Positions 25,915-34,981 of a stretch of DNA of 64,000 nucleotides are shown here, in pieces. The notes beneath the pieces were generated by a model. The model made no database searches. It saw only the letters and a list, made by a program, of their open reading frames with translations, and was not told the DNA's origin. A program made the translations under genes and the position numbers. This DNA is from Methylobacterium sp. E-065 (GTDB lineage Bacteria > Pseudomonadota > Alphaproteobacteria > Rhizobiales > Beijerinckiaceae), in contig NZ_JAKSYD010000026.1 in NCBI RefSeq assembly GCF_022829605.1, positions 17,246-81,245 on the forward strand. Direction: 5' to 3'. How positions within the stretch are numbered: the stretch's first letter is position 1; each line of letters begins with the position of its first letter.

Positions 25915-27488
25915 ACGCCGTACCGGCCGTCGCCACGCCCGAGGTCAAGGCGAGTGTGCGCGACTGGCTCGCGGTGTTCGGCGCGATCCTCGGCGCGTTC
26001 ACCGCCATCCTCGATATCCAGATCACCAACGCCTCGCTCTCCGATATCCAGGGCGCGCTGGGCGCCTCCACCGAGGAAGGGAGCTGGATCTCGACCGCCT
26101 ACCTGATGGCCGAGATCATCGTGATCCCGCTCACCGGCTGGCTGTCCTCGGTGATCGGCCTGCGCCGGTACCTGTCGGTGAACACGATGCTGTTCACCGG
26201 CTTCTCGCTCGCCTGCGCGCTCTCGACCTCGCTGTCGCAGATGATCCTGTTCCGCGCCGGCCAGGGCTTCACCGGCGGCGTGCTCATCCCGACCGCCATC
26301 GTCATCGTGCGCACCCGCCTGTCGAAGAGCCAGCAGCCGATCGGCATCGCGATGTTCGGGCTGACCGCCACCTTCGCGCCGGCCATCGGCCCGACGGTGG
26401 GCGGCTGGCTCACCGACAACCTGTCGTGGCACTACATCTTCTACCTGAACCTGATCTTCGGTCCGCTCGCCGCCGCGATCCAGCTCGGCGCCTTCGACAG
26501 CGTCCCGGCGCGCTGGGCCGAGCTCCTGAAGGGCGACTGGATCGGCATCGGCCTGATGGCTACCGGCCTGCCGGCCCTGACCTACGTTCTGGAGGAGGGC
26601 CAGCGGAAAGACTGGTTCGGCTCCCCCATCATCGTCCAGGTCAGCCTCCTGGCGGCGGTCGGCATCGCCGGCTTCATCGTCCGCGAACTGATGACCGAAC
26701 GCCCCTTCATCAACCTGCGGGTACTGGCCAACCGCTCGGTCGGGGGATCGTGCGTGCTGATGACGGTGCTCGGCGCCGTCTCGTTCGGTTCGATCTACAT
26801 CATCCCGGTCTACTGCGCGCAGATCCAGGGCTACAACGCCCAGCAGATCGGCTACGTGGTGATGTGGTCCGGGCTGCCGCAACTGCTGCTCTTCCCGCTG
26901 ATGCCGCTGTTCATGCGGGCCTTCGACGCCCGTATCCTGGTGGTGACCGGCACGCTGTTCTTCATCGCGAGTTGCTGGATCAATGTCGGCCTGACCCACG
27001 ACGTCGGCGCCGACCAGCTGATCCTGCCGCAACTCCTGCGCGCCATCGGCCAGCCGCTCTTCACCATCCCGCTCTCGCAACTCTCGACGGCGGGCCTCGC
27101 CCCGCGCGACACGGCGGACGCCTCGGCACTATCGAACATGATGCGAAACCTCGGCGGATCTATCGGCATCGCGATGCTGTCCACGATGATCGACCGGCGC
27201 GAGCACATGCACTTCTCGGTGCTGGCCGAGGCCATCACGGTCAATGCCACGCGCACCCAGGAACGCCTCGCCGCGCTCGCCGCCGGCCTGCACGGGCACA
27301 TCGCCGACCAAGCAGCGGCCAAGGGCGCCGCCATCGGCATGCTGGGCGCCCAGGTCCGCCGCGAGGCCTACGTCATGGCCTACGCGGACGGGTTCTGGCT
27401 GGTCGGCGTCAGCCTCGTGTTGAGCCTCGCCGTCGTCGCCATCCTGAAGAAGCCGCAGCGGACGTCTGGCCCCATCGAGGCCCACTGA
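25911..27488 (+). CDS. emrB: EmrB/QacA-type MFS multidrug transporter (DHA2, 14 TM)
   Basis: A 525-residue transporter. DHA2 motif C-like and motif A-like segments are visible: TAILDIQITNASLSDIQGAL in helix 1, STAYLMAEIIVIPLTGWLSS, FTGGVLIPTAIVIVRTRLSK and LTATFAPAIGPTVGGWLTDN. It exports drugs or other amphipathic compounds with proton coupling, in concert with the HlyD-type adaptor upstream. The pair is probably induced by release of the TetR protein. Confidence 0.9.
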   Translation: MNAVPAVATPEVKASVRDWLAVFGAILGAFTAILDIQITNASLSDIQGALGASTEEGSWISTAYLMAEIIVIPLTGWLSSVIGLRRYLSVNTMLFTGFSLACALSTSLSQMILFRAGQGFTGGVLIPTAIVIVRTRLSKSQQPIGIAMFGLTATFAPAIGPTVGGWLTDNLSWHYIFYLNLIFGPLAAAIQLGAFDSVPARWAELLKGDWIGIGLMATGLPALTYVLEEGQRKDWFGSPIIVQVSLLAAVGIAGFIVRELMTERPFINLRVLANRSVGGSCVLMTVLGAVSFGSIYIIPVYCAQIQGYNAQQIGYVVMWSGLPQLLLFPLMPLFMRAFDARILVVTGTLFFIASCWINVGLTHDVGADQLILPQLLRAIGQPLFTIPLSQLSTAGLAPRDTADASALSNMMRNLGGSIGIAMLSTMIDRREHMHFSVLAEAITVNATRTQERLAALAAGLHGHIADQAAAKGAAIGMLGAQVRREAYVMAYADGFWLVGVSLVLSLAVVAILKKPQRTSGPIEAH

Positions 27489-27652
27489 CCCGACGGCGCT
27501 AACGGATCGTGCGGTTCGATCTCCTCCGACTGCACGATGGACGACCGGTCTGCGCATCGCCCCTTCACGCAGGCCGGTGGTGCCCCGCCGCGCGACCCCC
27601 GGCGCCCCTGCCGCCGGACCTATTAACCGACGTCAAGCGCGGCCCTCCGGCC

Positions 27653-29893
27653 TTACGGTCCGGCATCCCGGGTGGGGCGGAGGACCACGACGTTTTCGGC
27701 CGTCGCCGTCGCCGCTCCCGTCGCGGCAGTACCGAGAACCTCGGCGACCTTGCGAGCGAGTTGCTCCCGCTTGAACGGTTTTCCGACGAGATGCACCCCG
27801 TCGTCGAGCCGGCCGTGATGCACGATGGAGTTCTCCGTGTAGCCGGACATGAACACCACCCGCACGTCCGGCCGGATGGCCTGAACCCGCTCGGCGAGCT
27901 CGCGGCCCCGGACCTTGCCGGGCAGGACCACGTCGGTCAGCAGCAGGTCGACGGCCGCCGCGTTCGCGCCGAACACCCGCAGCCCCTCTTCGCCGTCGGT
28001 CGCCTCCAGCACCCGGTAGCCGAGGTCGGACAGGATCGCGCAGGCAATCTCGCGTACCCCCGCCTCGTCCTCGACGACCAGCACCGTGGCCGAGCCACGC
28101 GGCAGCTCCACCGGGGACGCCGTACGCTGCCCGGCTGCGGCCAAGGCCCCAACTGCCCGGGGCAGATAGATCTTCACGGTCGTACCCTCGCCGGGCTCGG
28201 AATAGATCTTCACGTGCCCGCCCGACTGCTTGACGAAGCCGAACACCATGGCGAGGCCGAGCCCGGTGCCCTTGCCGTCGGGCTTGGTCGTGAAGAACGG
28301 CTCGAACACGCGCGCCACCACCTCCGGCGTCATGCCGTGGCCGGTGTCGGAGACCGCCACCATGGCGTAGTCGCCGGGTGCGACCTTGGCGTTGTCTCGG
28401 GCATAGGCCTCGTCGAGGACCTTGTTGCCGAGCTCGATGGTGAGCCTGCCGCCGCCCGGCATCGCATCCCGGGCGTTCAGCGCGAGGTTGAGGACCGCGC
28501 TCTCCAGCTGGGCCGGGTCTGCCATCGCTGGCCATAGCCCGGCGGTCTCGACGTAGCGGACCTCGATGTGCTCGCCGAGGGTTCGCCGCAGAAGCGGGAT
28601 CAGGTCCGGCATCGTGGCGGCGAGGTCGACGGGCGCAGGCGCGAGCGGTTGCTTGCGCGCGAAGGCGAGGAGTTGGCCCGTCAGCGTCGCGCCGCGCTGG
28701 GCCGCCCAGGCCGCGCGCTCGATCCGCTGCTGCAGCCTCGCGTCGCCGTCGAGCTTCGCCCGGACGAACTCCAGATTTCCGAGGATGACCTGCAGCAGGT
28801 TGTTGAAATCGTGTGCGATGCCCCCGGTCAGTTGCCCGACCGCCTGCATCTTCTGGGCTTCGCGCAGCACGGCCTCGGCCTGGGCGCGCTTGGTCATATC
28901 GGAAATCGTCAGGACGAAGCCGCCGTCCGGCATCGGGGTCCGGCGGATCTCCAGGTGATGGCCGTCGGCGCGCTCGCGCTCGTAGGTCACCGCCTCGCGC
29001 GGATTCCAGCTGCCGTGGCGGACCTGATCCTCGGTCTCCAGGGTGAGGCGGCCGGGCTCGCCGGTGTGATCGGCGAAGGTGCCGTAGGCGGTACCCAGCC
29101 GAAGCATGGCCTTCGGCAGGTCCAGCAGCACTTGGAAGCACTCATTCCAGTTCGCGAGCCTGCGGTCGGGCCCGAACACCGCAACGCCCTGGCTGAGGCT
29201 GTCGAGGGTGGTGCGTAGGCGAAGCGCCAGTGATCGCTGCTCGGCCCCGGTCGCGTTGGAGCGCGACCACGCCTGGTTCAGGAGGCGTGCCGCCCAGAGC
29301 ATGGTGAGGACGGCCAGCGCCGACCCGGCGATAACCATCCAACGCACCCAGGCCGCCCGGGCGTCATTCTGGGCGAGGCGTTCGTCGAGCAGCCGCTGCT
29401 CGTCGCCGAGCATGCCATCGAGTACCGCCTCGGCGTCCCGCATGTGATTGCGGCCGGCATCGCCGTTGATGATGCGCAAGGCATTCTCAAGCCCGCCGTC
29501 GCGGCGTGCTTGCAAGGTCTGAGCGAGCTCCTCAAGCTTCTGCTGGATGGCCGGCGCGATGGCGCGGATGCGCTCCTGCTGCGCGGGGTTGTCGGCGGTG
29601 AGCTTCTGCAATTCGCCCTGGAGCAGGCCGAGCCGGTCGCGGGCCGCGTCGTAGGGCGCCAGGTACTCGTCCCGGCCGGTGAGGACGTAGCCGCGCTGGC
29701 CGCGCTCCGCGTCGCGCAGGGCGATGGCGAGGTCTTTGGTGCTGCTGAGAACGCGGTAGCTGTGCTGCGACCACTCCCGGGCCGCCCGCGAGGCGTTGAG
29801 GCGCTCCCACGTCACCGCGCCGACAAGGGCAACGATGGCCATGAGGACGCCGAGCACGAGGAGGTTGGCGCGCCTGACGAGATACTGGGTCAT
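27653..29893 (-). CDS. CHASE3/PAS hybrid sensor histidine kinase with receiver domain
   Basis: About 746 residues from the ATG at 29893 (an extension to 29980 is possible). Order: membrane helix (residues 10-28), periplasmic CHASE3 domain (ERGQRGYVLTGRDEYLAPYD) to about residue 185, second helix (WMVIAGSALAVLTMLWA), PAS-7 domain, HisKA with phospho-acceptor His361 (GGIAHDFNNLLQVI), HATPase_c (LNARDAMPGGGRLTIELGNK and FFTTKPDGKGTGLGLAMVFG) and a C-terminal receiver with Asp654 (LLLTDVVLPGK). No partner regulator adjoins. The signal is unknown. Confidence 0.9.
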   Translation of the reverse strand: MTQYLVRRANLLVLGVLMAIVALVGAVTWERLNASRAAREWSQHSYRVLSSTKDLAIALRDAERGQRGYVLTGRDEYLAPYDAARDRLGLLQGELQKLTADNPAQQERIRAIAPAIQQKLEELAQTLQARRDGGLENALRIINGDAGRNHMRDAEAVLDGMLGDEQRLLDERLAQNDARAAWVRWMVIAGSALAVLTMLWAARLLNQAWSRSNATGAEQRSLALRLRTTLDSLSQGVAVFGPDRRLANWNECFQVLLDLPKAMLRLGTAYGTFADHTGEPGRLTLETEDQVRHGSWNPREAVTYERERADGHHLEIRRTPMPDGGFVLTISDMTKRAQAEAVLREAQKMQAVGQLTGGIAHDFNNLLQVILGNLEFVRAKLDGDARLQQRIERAAWAAQRGATLTGQLLAFARKQPLAPAPVDLAATMPDLIPLLRRTLGEHIEVRYVETAGLWPAMADPAQLESAVLNLALNARDAMPGGGRLTIELGNKVLDEAYARDNAKVAPGDYAMVAVSDTGHGMTPEVVARVFEPFFTTKPDGKGTGLGLAMVFGFVKQSGGHVKIYSEPGEGTTVKIYLPRAVGALAAAGQRTASPVELPRGSATVLVVEDEAGVREIACAILSDLGYRVLEATDGEEGLRVFGANAAAVDLLLTDVVLPGKVRGRELAERVQAIRPDVRVVFMSGYTENSIVHHGRLDDGVHLVGKPFKREQLARKVAEVLGTAATGAATATAENVVVLRPTRDAGP

Positions 29894-30535
29894 GGTGTCC
29901 GTGACTGCACCGGCCGCTCGCGGCCGCCCTTCGGACGCAAGCGCCATGCGACCTTGGCCGGAAGCGAAAAACCCAGGCATTGCCTGCCCGCGGGTTCATG
30001 GCCACCGCTTATGTCGCGATTGCGGGAATTTGCGGGCGGGCCGACGGAGGGGGCGCACCTCAAAGTGGTCGCTGCCATGGAGGCCACCAACACCCTGATG
30101 GCGGGCCGCGGCCGCGGCGCTGTCGGCGAGCGCGGCCTTTTCGGCCGAGTGGGTCTCGATCATCCCGAGCGCGTGCGCGCGGTTCGGCTTGTCGAACGCA
30201 GCCAGGTCCGCGTCTGGGCCTGACCGATGAGGTGCCAAGGGCTGGAACGGGCGCCAAGCGGCTGTCCGCATCTGGCCGAAAGCCGCTGGGCCGCTTCGGA
30301 ATAGGTTCGCCGAAAAAAGCGGGCAGTCTCTTTCGGTGATGCGCGACAACAACGCTCGTGAAGGAAAGGACGGTATCGCCCCCTCCCCGCTGCCAACCCC
30401 AGTGAGCTCTGCTCGCAGGGTTTGATGAAGCGCACCGTGCGCATCCCGGCCGGCTTGTGACAGGCGATCGTAGCCGGGAGCTTCCATCTGTCGGTCGACG
30501 GCCGCTACGCGCTGACCGAGGCCGCGTACTTCGGA
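29894..30535. other. Region without a supported gene
   Basis: These 642 bases lie upstream of the kinase gene and downstream (3') of the gene at 30536. Open frames exist on both strands (for example minus 29996-30487), but composition is erratic and no ribosome site or family pattern was found. The stretch 30440-30535 reads IVAGSFHLSVDGRYALTEAA on the plus strand after an in-frame stop, so it may be a decayed coding segment. Confidence 0.35.
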
Positions 30536-31132
30536 CTATGGGGTTTGGCTGGGCAGCAGGATCATCGCGGTGTCCGGGTCGGAGACGTCACCCTCCTGCT
30601 GCTGATCGAGGGTAAGCTTGGCCGCGAGGTCCGGCACCTGTCTGTTCGCCAATTGCTGCACGGCTGTGACTTGCTTATCCCGTGCCTGCTCCGCCGTGAG
30701 CTCGCCTCGCACCACCGCCCGGGCCAGGTTCAAGCTCAGGACGTTCTCGGCCTCGCTGGCGCCGTAGGCGGTGAGCGTGCCCCGCGTCCGGTCCGGGATG
30801 ACGCTGCCGTTGAAGGTCGCGACGGCGCTGAAGAGGTTGAGCGGAACCTTGTAGGGCAGGCTCTGCTCCAGCACGTCGCTGTGCTTGGCCGGGAAGTCGT
30901 GCTCGGCTCCGACCTTGTGTACCACCGTCCGGATCCACGGCCCGTTGCGGTGCCAGATCAGCAGCGTCGCCGTCTGCTCCTGCGGTGCGCCGTACTTGTC
31001 CGCCACGGTCTCAGCAGCCTTCCGGGACGGCTCCGGCCAGTCCTGCGGGAGGCGCTCGGCGGCCCGCACTTGGCCGGCGGACAGCGCGAGGACGAGAGCG
31101 AGGAGGCATCGACTGCAGTTCTGCGAAGGCAT
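30536..31132 (-). CDS. Conserved hypothetical periplasmic protein
   Basis: A 198-residue protein with a signal peptide (cysteine-containing MPSQNCSRCLLALVLALSAG, cleavage after VRA). The mature part carries TATLLIWHRNGPWIRTVVHK and SLPYKVPLNLFSAVATFNGS, suggesting a compact alpha/beta domain. An AGGGAAG ribosome site precedes the ATG. I do not recognise the family. It is divergent from the molybdenum hydroxylase genes at 31266. Confidence 0.65.
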   Translation of the reverse strand: MPSQNCSRCLLALVLALSAGQVRAAERLPQDWPEPSRKAAETVADKYGAPQEQTATLLIWHRNGPWIRTVVHKVGAEHDFPAKHSDVLEQSLPYKVPLNLFSAVATFNGSVIPDRTRGTLTAYGASEAENVLSLNLARAVVRGELTAEQARDKQVTAVQQLANRQVPDLAAKLTLDQQQEGDVSDPDTAMILLPSQTP

Positions 31133-31265
31133 GCGCTTCCCTGACGGCGCCGGGGGCCAGCACGGCCCGTGCAGCGAATGGGGATCGCTGTCACGCCGCC
31201 GCGTTGCTCCGGATCTACGCCGGGTATAGGCCGAGCACCCCAGAATGGTTCCAGGGAGACGCGCG

Positions 31266-31736
31266 ATGGCGCAGCCGATGTCGCTGGACGTGAACGGACG
31301 CGCGGCGCCCGTGAGCGTGGACGACCTTGATACGCCGCTCCTCTACGTGCTGCGCGACGACCTGGGCCTACACGGGCCCCGCTTCGGCTGCGGGCTGGGC
31401 CAGTGCGGCGCCTGCACGGTGCATGTCGATGGGCAGGCGGTGCGCTCCTGCATCACCCCGGTCTCGAGCCTGAAGGCGGGGGCCAAGATCGTGACGCTCG
31501 AAGGGCTCGGCAGCCTGGACAAGGCGCACCCGGTGCAGGCGGCCTTCATCGCCGAGCAGGCGGCGCAATGCGGCTACTGCATCAACGGCATGATCATGCA
31601 GTCGGCCGCCCTGCTCAACGAGACGCCGAAGCCGGACGAGACCGCGATCCGGCAGGCGCTCGCCCAGAATCTCTGCCGATGCGGCACCCATCAGCGGATC
31701 GTGCGCGCCGTCCAGCGCGCGGCCGGCACGCTCTGA
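31266..31736 (+). CDS. (2Fe-2S) subunit of IorAB-type molybdenum hydroxylase
   Basis: A 156-residue iron-sulfur subunit of the xanthine dehydrogenase family. The plant-ferredoxin-type cluster is bound by Cys in RFGCGLGQCGACTVHVDGQA plus a later Cys (VRSC), and the second cluster by CGYCINGMIM and NLCRCGTHQRI. ATG 31266 has GGGAGA a few bases upstream; ATG 31245 is an alternative. It passes electrons from the molybdopterin subunit encoded next. Confidence 0.9.
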   Translation: MAQPMSLDVNGRAAPVSVDDLDTPLLYVLRDDLGLHGPRFGCGLGQCGACTVHVDGQAVRSCITPVSSLKAGAKIVTLEGLGSLDKAHPVQAAFIAEQAAQCGYCINGMIMQSAALLNETPKPDETAIRQALAQNLCRCGTHQRIVRAVQRAAGTL

Positions 31737-31750
31737 CGGAGGTTGTTGCC

Positions 31751-33973
31751 ATGACCGCACCCGCCCTCTCCCGCCGTAGCCTGCTCCTCCAGGGCGGCGC
31801 CCTCGTGGTCGGCTTCTCGCTGTCCGGCCGCAGCGCCAGCGCCCAGACCGTCGCGCCGGTCGCCACCAACGGCTTCGCGAAGTCCGTCGCCCCGGACCAC
31901 GTCGACAGTTTCCTGGCGCTCGGCGCCGACGGTCGCGTCACGATCTTCTCCGGAAAGGTCGATCTCGGCACCGGTGTCGAGACCGCCCTGACCCAGATCG
32001 CGGCCGAGGAACTAGACCTGCCGCTCGACCGCGTGATCATCGTCCAGGGCGATACGGCGTTGACGCCGGATCAGGGACCGACCTACGGCAGCCTCTCGAT
32101 CCAGAAGGGCGGCGTCGAGATCCGGCAGGCGGCGGCGACGGCGCGCGCGCGCCTCGTGCAGATGGCCAGCGAGCGCCTCGGCGTACCTGCCGACGCGCTG
32201 GTGAGCGAGAACGGCACCGTCCGCCCGAAAGCTGGTGGCCAGGGCCTCTCCTACGCCGACCTCGTGAAGGATGGGCGCCTCGACCTCAAGGTCGATCCGG
32301 CAGTCAAGACGAAGGACCCGGCGCGCTTCGCCCTCGTCGGCAAATCAGTGGCGCGGGTCGACATCCCCGGGAAGATGACCGGGCACTTCACCTACATGCA
32401 GGATTACCGCGTGCCCGGCATGGTGCATGCCCGGGTGGTCCGTCCCCCGACCATCGGGGCGGATCTGCAGAGCGTGGACGAGGCCTCGGTCGCGGACATC
32501 CCGGGACTGATCAAGGTCGTGCGCCAGGGCAACTTCCTGGCCGTCGTCACCGAGAAGGAGTGGGCGGCCGTGAAGGCCGCCAAGCAGCTGAAGGCGACGT
32601 GGTCGAAATGGGAGGGCCTGCCCGAGCAGGACAAACTCTGGCAGCACGTGCGCGCCACGAAGGTCACCAAGGACGACGTCACGAGCAGCACGGGCGATGC
32701 CGAGGTGGCGCTCGGCCGCGCGGCCCGGAGGCTCGAAGCCACCTACGACTTCGCCATCCACACCCACGGCTCGATCGGGCCGTCCTGCGCCATCGCGGAG
32801 CTGAAGGACGGGTTCCTGACCTGCTGGACGGCCTCGCAGATGACGCACGCCCTGCGCAAGCAGCTCGCGGCCATGACCGGCCTCGCGCCGGAGGCGGTGC
32901 GGTGCGTCTACGTAGAGGGCTCAGGCTGCTACGGCCGCAACGGCCACGAGGATGCGGCGGGCGATGCGGCCCTCCTCGCCCGCGCAACAGGCCGGCCGGT
33001 GCGGGTCCAGTGGTCGCGCGCCGACGAGCATGGCTGGGATCCGAAAGGACCGCCGACCCTGATCGACCTGAAGGCCGGCCTTGATCCGCAGGGCAACGTC
33101 ATCGCCTGGTCCTCCCAGTTCTATATTCCGGAGGGGGCAGCAGGCAACGTGCCGCTGGTGGCAGCGTCACTGGCCGACCTGCCGCACGAGACCACGATGG
33201 CGCCCGGCAACATCATCGGCAACTCGGCCCTGCCCTACGCCTTCCCGAACGTGCACACGGTCTGTCATCGTCTGGCCTCGACGCCGTTCCGGCCCTCCTG
33301 GATCCGCACACCCGGACGGATGCAGAACACCTACGCCAACGAGGCTTTCCTCGACGAATGCGCGGCGGCGGCCGGCGCCGACCCGCTGGAATACCGCCTG
33401 CGCGCGCTCAAGGATCCGCGCGGCATCGAAGTGCTGAAGCGGGTTGCCGATCTCGCCAAGTGGCAGGCGCGCCCCTCGCCGGTGAAGGACGTCGCGGGCG
33501 ACGTGCTGCGCGGGCGTGGCCTCTCCTACGTGAAGTACGAGCTCAACCGCACCTACGTGGCCGGCGTGGCCGAGGTCGAGGTCAATCGCAGCACCGGGCA
33601 GGTGCGGGTGCCGCGCTTCTTCGTGGTTCAGGACTGCGGTCAGATCATCAACCCCGATGGCGTGCGCAACCAGCTCGACGGCAACGTCATCCAGACCATC
33701 AGCCGGGTGCTGCTGGAGGAGGTCACCTTTGATCGCGGCGCCGTGACGAGTCTCGACTGGTCGAGCTACCCGATCCTCACCTTCCCGGACGTGCCCGAGG
33801 TGGTGATCGACCTGATAGACCGGCCGACCGAGAAGCCGTGGGGCGCCGGCGAGCCGTCCGCCGCCATCGTGCCGGCGGCGGTCTCGAACGCGATCTTCGA
33901 CGCGACCGGCGTGCGCGTGCGGTCCGTGCCGTTCACCCCGGCCAAGGTTAAGGCCGCCCTGCAGGGGGCCTGA
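31751..33973 (+). CDS. Molybdopterin-binding subunit, isoquinoline 1-oxidoreductase/aldehyde oxidase-like
   Basis: A 740-residue Mo-hydroxylase large subunit. It begins with a twin-arginine signal (SRRSLLLQGGALVVGFSLSG), placing the enzyme in the periplasm, as for IorB-type enzymes. Markers are FSGKVDLGTGVETALTQIAA, DQGPTYGSLSIQKGGVEIRQ, the central EGSGCYGRNGHEDAAGDAAL and the C-terminal KPWGAGEPSAAIVPAAVSNA with the active-site Glu. GGAGG precedes the ATG. Only two subunits are encoded: no FAD subunit and no cytochrome. The substrate may be an aldehyde or N-heterocycle. Confidence 0.88.
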   Translation: MTAPALSRRSLLLQGGALVVGFSLSGRSASAQTVAPVATNGFAKSVAPDHVDSFLALGADGRVTIFSGKVDLGTGVETALTQIAAEELDLPLDRVIIVQGDTALTPDQGPTYGSLSIQKGGVEIRQAAATARARLVQMASERLGVPADALVSENGTVRPKAGGQGLSYADLVKDGRLDLKVDPAVKTKDPARFALVGKSVARVDIPGKMTGHFTYMQDYRVPGMVHARVVRPPTIGADLQSVDEASVADIPGLIKVVRQGNFLAVVTEKEWAAVKAAKQLKATWSKWEGLPEQDKLWQHVRATKVTKDDVTSSTGDAEVALGRAARRLEATYDFAIHTHGSIGPSCAIAELKDGFLTCWTASQMTHALRKQLAAMTGLAPEAVRCVYVEGSGCYGRNGHEDAAGDAALLARATGRPVRVQWSRADEHGWDPKGPPTLIDLKAGLDPQGNVIAWSSQFYIPEGAAGNVPLVAASLADLPHETTMAPGNIIGNSALPYAFPNVHTVCHRLASTPFRPSWIRTPGRMQNTYANEAFLDECAAAAGADPLEYRLRALKDPRGIEVLKRVADLAKWQARPSPVKDVAGDVLRGRGLSYVKYELNRTYVAGVAEVEVNRSTGQVRVPRFFVVQDCGQIINPDGVRNQLDGNVIQTISRVLLEEVTFDRGAVTSLDWSSYPILTFPDVPEVVIDLIDRPTEKPWGAGEPSAAIVPAAVSNAIFDATGVRVRSVPFTPAKVKAALQGA

Positions 33974-33977
33974 ACCG

Positions 33978-34029
33978 CCAACGATCAGGGTCGTCGCGCT
34001 GGTCGCGCGGCGCGGGCCCTGATCGTTGG
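33978..34029 (+). terminator. Long-loop inverted repeat, probable terminator
   Basis: CCAACGATCAGGG at 33978-33990 and CCCTGATCGTTGG at 34017-34029 are perfect 13-base complements with a 26-base GC-rich loop that can form further pairs; TTTG follows. It lies four bases after the molybdopterin subunit stop codon. Confidence 0.65.
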
Positions 34030-34225
34030 TTTGCCGGTCGCGCCGCAGATATTGGGCGGTGCGCCGGCCGCCGGGATCGATACGGCTTGGTCGACGCGGC
34101 CGGCATGGGCGTGCCCCCGCCGAGGTCCGATCCGGCATCCACTGACCACGCCACGGCGGCGCTCGAGCATCTGCTGCTCCGCGTTCGTTCCGCAGCCGTT
34201 GTGTGCCGGTGACGGACCGGCCCTA

Positions 34226-34879
34226 TCACGGCCGGGATTTGGAAGATCCGAGGACATTGACCCATAGCACAATGGTCGGCCCGTCCGGGTTGGGATTGCT
34301 GAAGCGATGCGGCCGTCTGCTCTCGAACCGGAAGCTGTCTCCTTCCATCAGGTGAAGCGTTCGCGCCTCGACGACGAGAGTGAGGCGGCCCTCTAGGACG
34401 AGGCCGGCCTCCTCGCCTTGATGGCTGAACAACTCGTTGCCCGTGCTGGCGCTGGGTTTCAGGACCATATGGAACAGGCTCAGGCCCTGCGTTCCGCCGG
34501 GCGGCGTCAGCAACTGCTTGGTAATGCCGGCCCGCCAGAGCTGCAGTTCAGGCCGGTCCTTCCGGAACACCACGATCGGATCCGGATCGGGCTCGTCCAG
34601 GGTGGCTTCGAAGAGCCCCCCGATCCCGATCTGCAGGGTGTCCGCGAGAAGCGCCAGCACACGGAGGGACGGTGAGGACAAGCCCCGCTCGACCTGACTG
34701 ATAAAGCCGATCGATAACCCGGTGCTGGACGCCACCGCTTCCAGCGAGAGTCCGCGTGCTCGTCGAAGGTTGCGCAGGCGTTGCCCCACGGCCCTGTCCA
34801 CGGGTTCTGGGCCCGTCGACCCATCACGGGAAATGCTCACCACCACACCAGCCTGCCTCTCGTCGTCCCCTTCATGCAC
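34226..34879 (-). CDS. XRE-family regulator with C-terminal cupin domain (PuuR-like)
   Basis: A 217-residue protein: HTH_3 at about residues 30-85 (RLRNLRRARGLSLEAVASST, then GLSIGFISQVERGLSSPSL) and a cupin domain at residues 140-210 (FSHQGEEAGLVLEGRLTLVV, GDSFRFESRRPHRFSNPNPD). The GTG at 34879 has no good ribosome site; a GTG at 34846 with GAGAGG upstream may be the real start. PuuR-type regulators control polyamine or amino acid uptake and oxidation. The divergent operon (34982-38443) has exactly that make-up, so it is the likely target. Confidence 0.87.
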   Translation of the reverse strand: MHEGDDERQAGVVVSISRDGSTGPEPVDRAVGQRLRNLRRARGLSLEAVASSTGLSIGFISQVERGLSSPSLRVLALLADTLQIGIGGLFEATLDEPDPDPIVVFRKDRPELQLWRAGITKQLLTPPGGTQGLSLFHMVLKPSASTGNELFSHQGEEAGLVLEGRLTLVVEARTLHLMEGDSFRFESRRPHRFSNPNPDGPTIVLWVNVLGSSKSRP

Positions 34880-34884
34880 GTGAA
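34871..34884. promoter_or_regulatory. Candidate XRE-cupin operator 1
   Basis: TTCATGCACGTGAA fits the pattern TTCAY-N4-GTGAA. It overlaps the annotated start of the regulator gene, or lies in its promoter if the GTG at 34846 is used, consistent with autoregulation. A second copy lies exactly 50 bases away at 34921. Confidence 0.45.
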
Positions 34885-34920
34885 AACGTCTTGCGTCGAT
34901 GACGAAAACATGCGGTATTC

Positions 34921-34934
34921 TTCACTAATGTGAA
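34921..34934. promoter_or_regulatory. Candidate XRE-cupin operator 2
   Basis: TTCACTAATGTGAA is a TTCAC-N4-GTGAA inverted repeat in the gap in front of the ABC operon at 34982. Its centre is 50 bases from operator 1, so one regulator could control both divergent transcripts. Confidence 0.5.
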
Positions 34935-34981
34935 ATCGGGCGCGGCCTTCGCCGTACATCCGGGCCACATGCGGGAGCGGC

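Noticed and set aside
29996..30487. 163-codon open frame on the minus strand
   Set aside because: Erratic composition, no family motif and no start signal; likely decayed or non-coding DNA.
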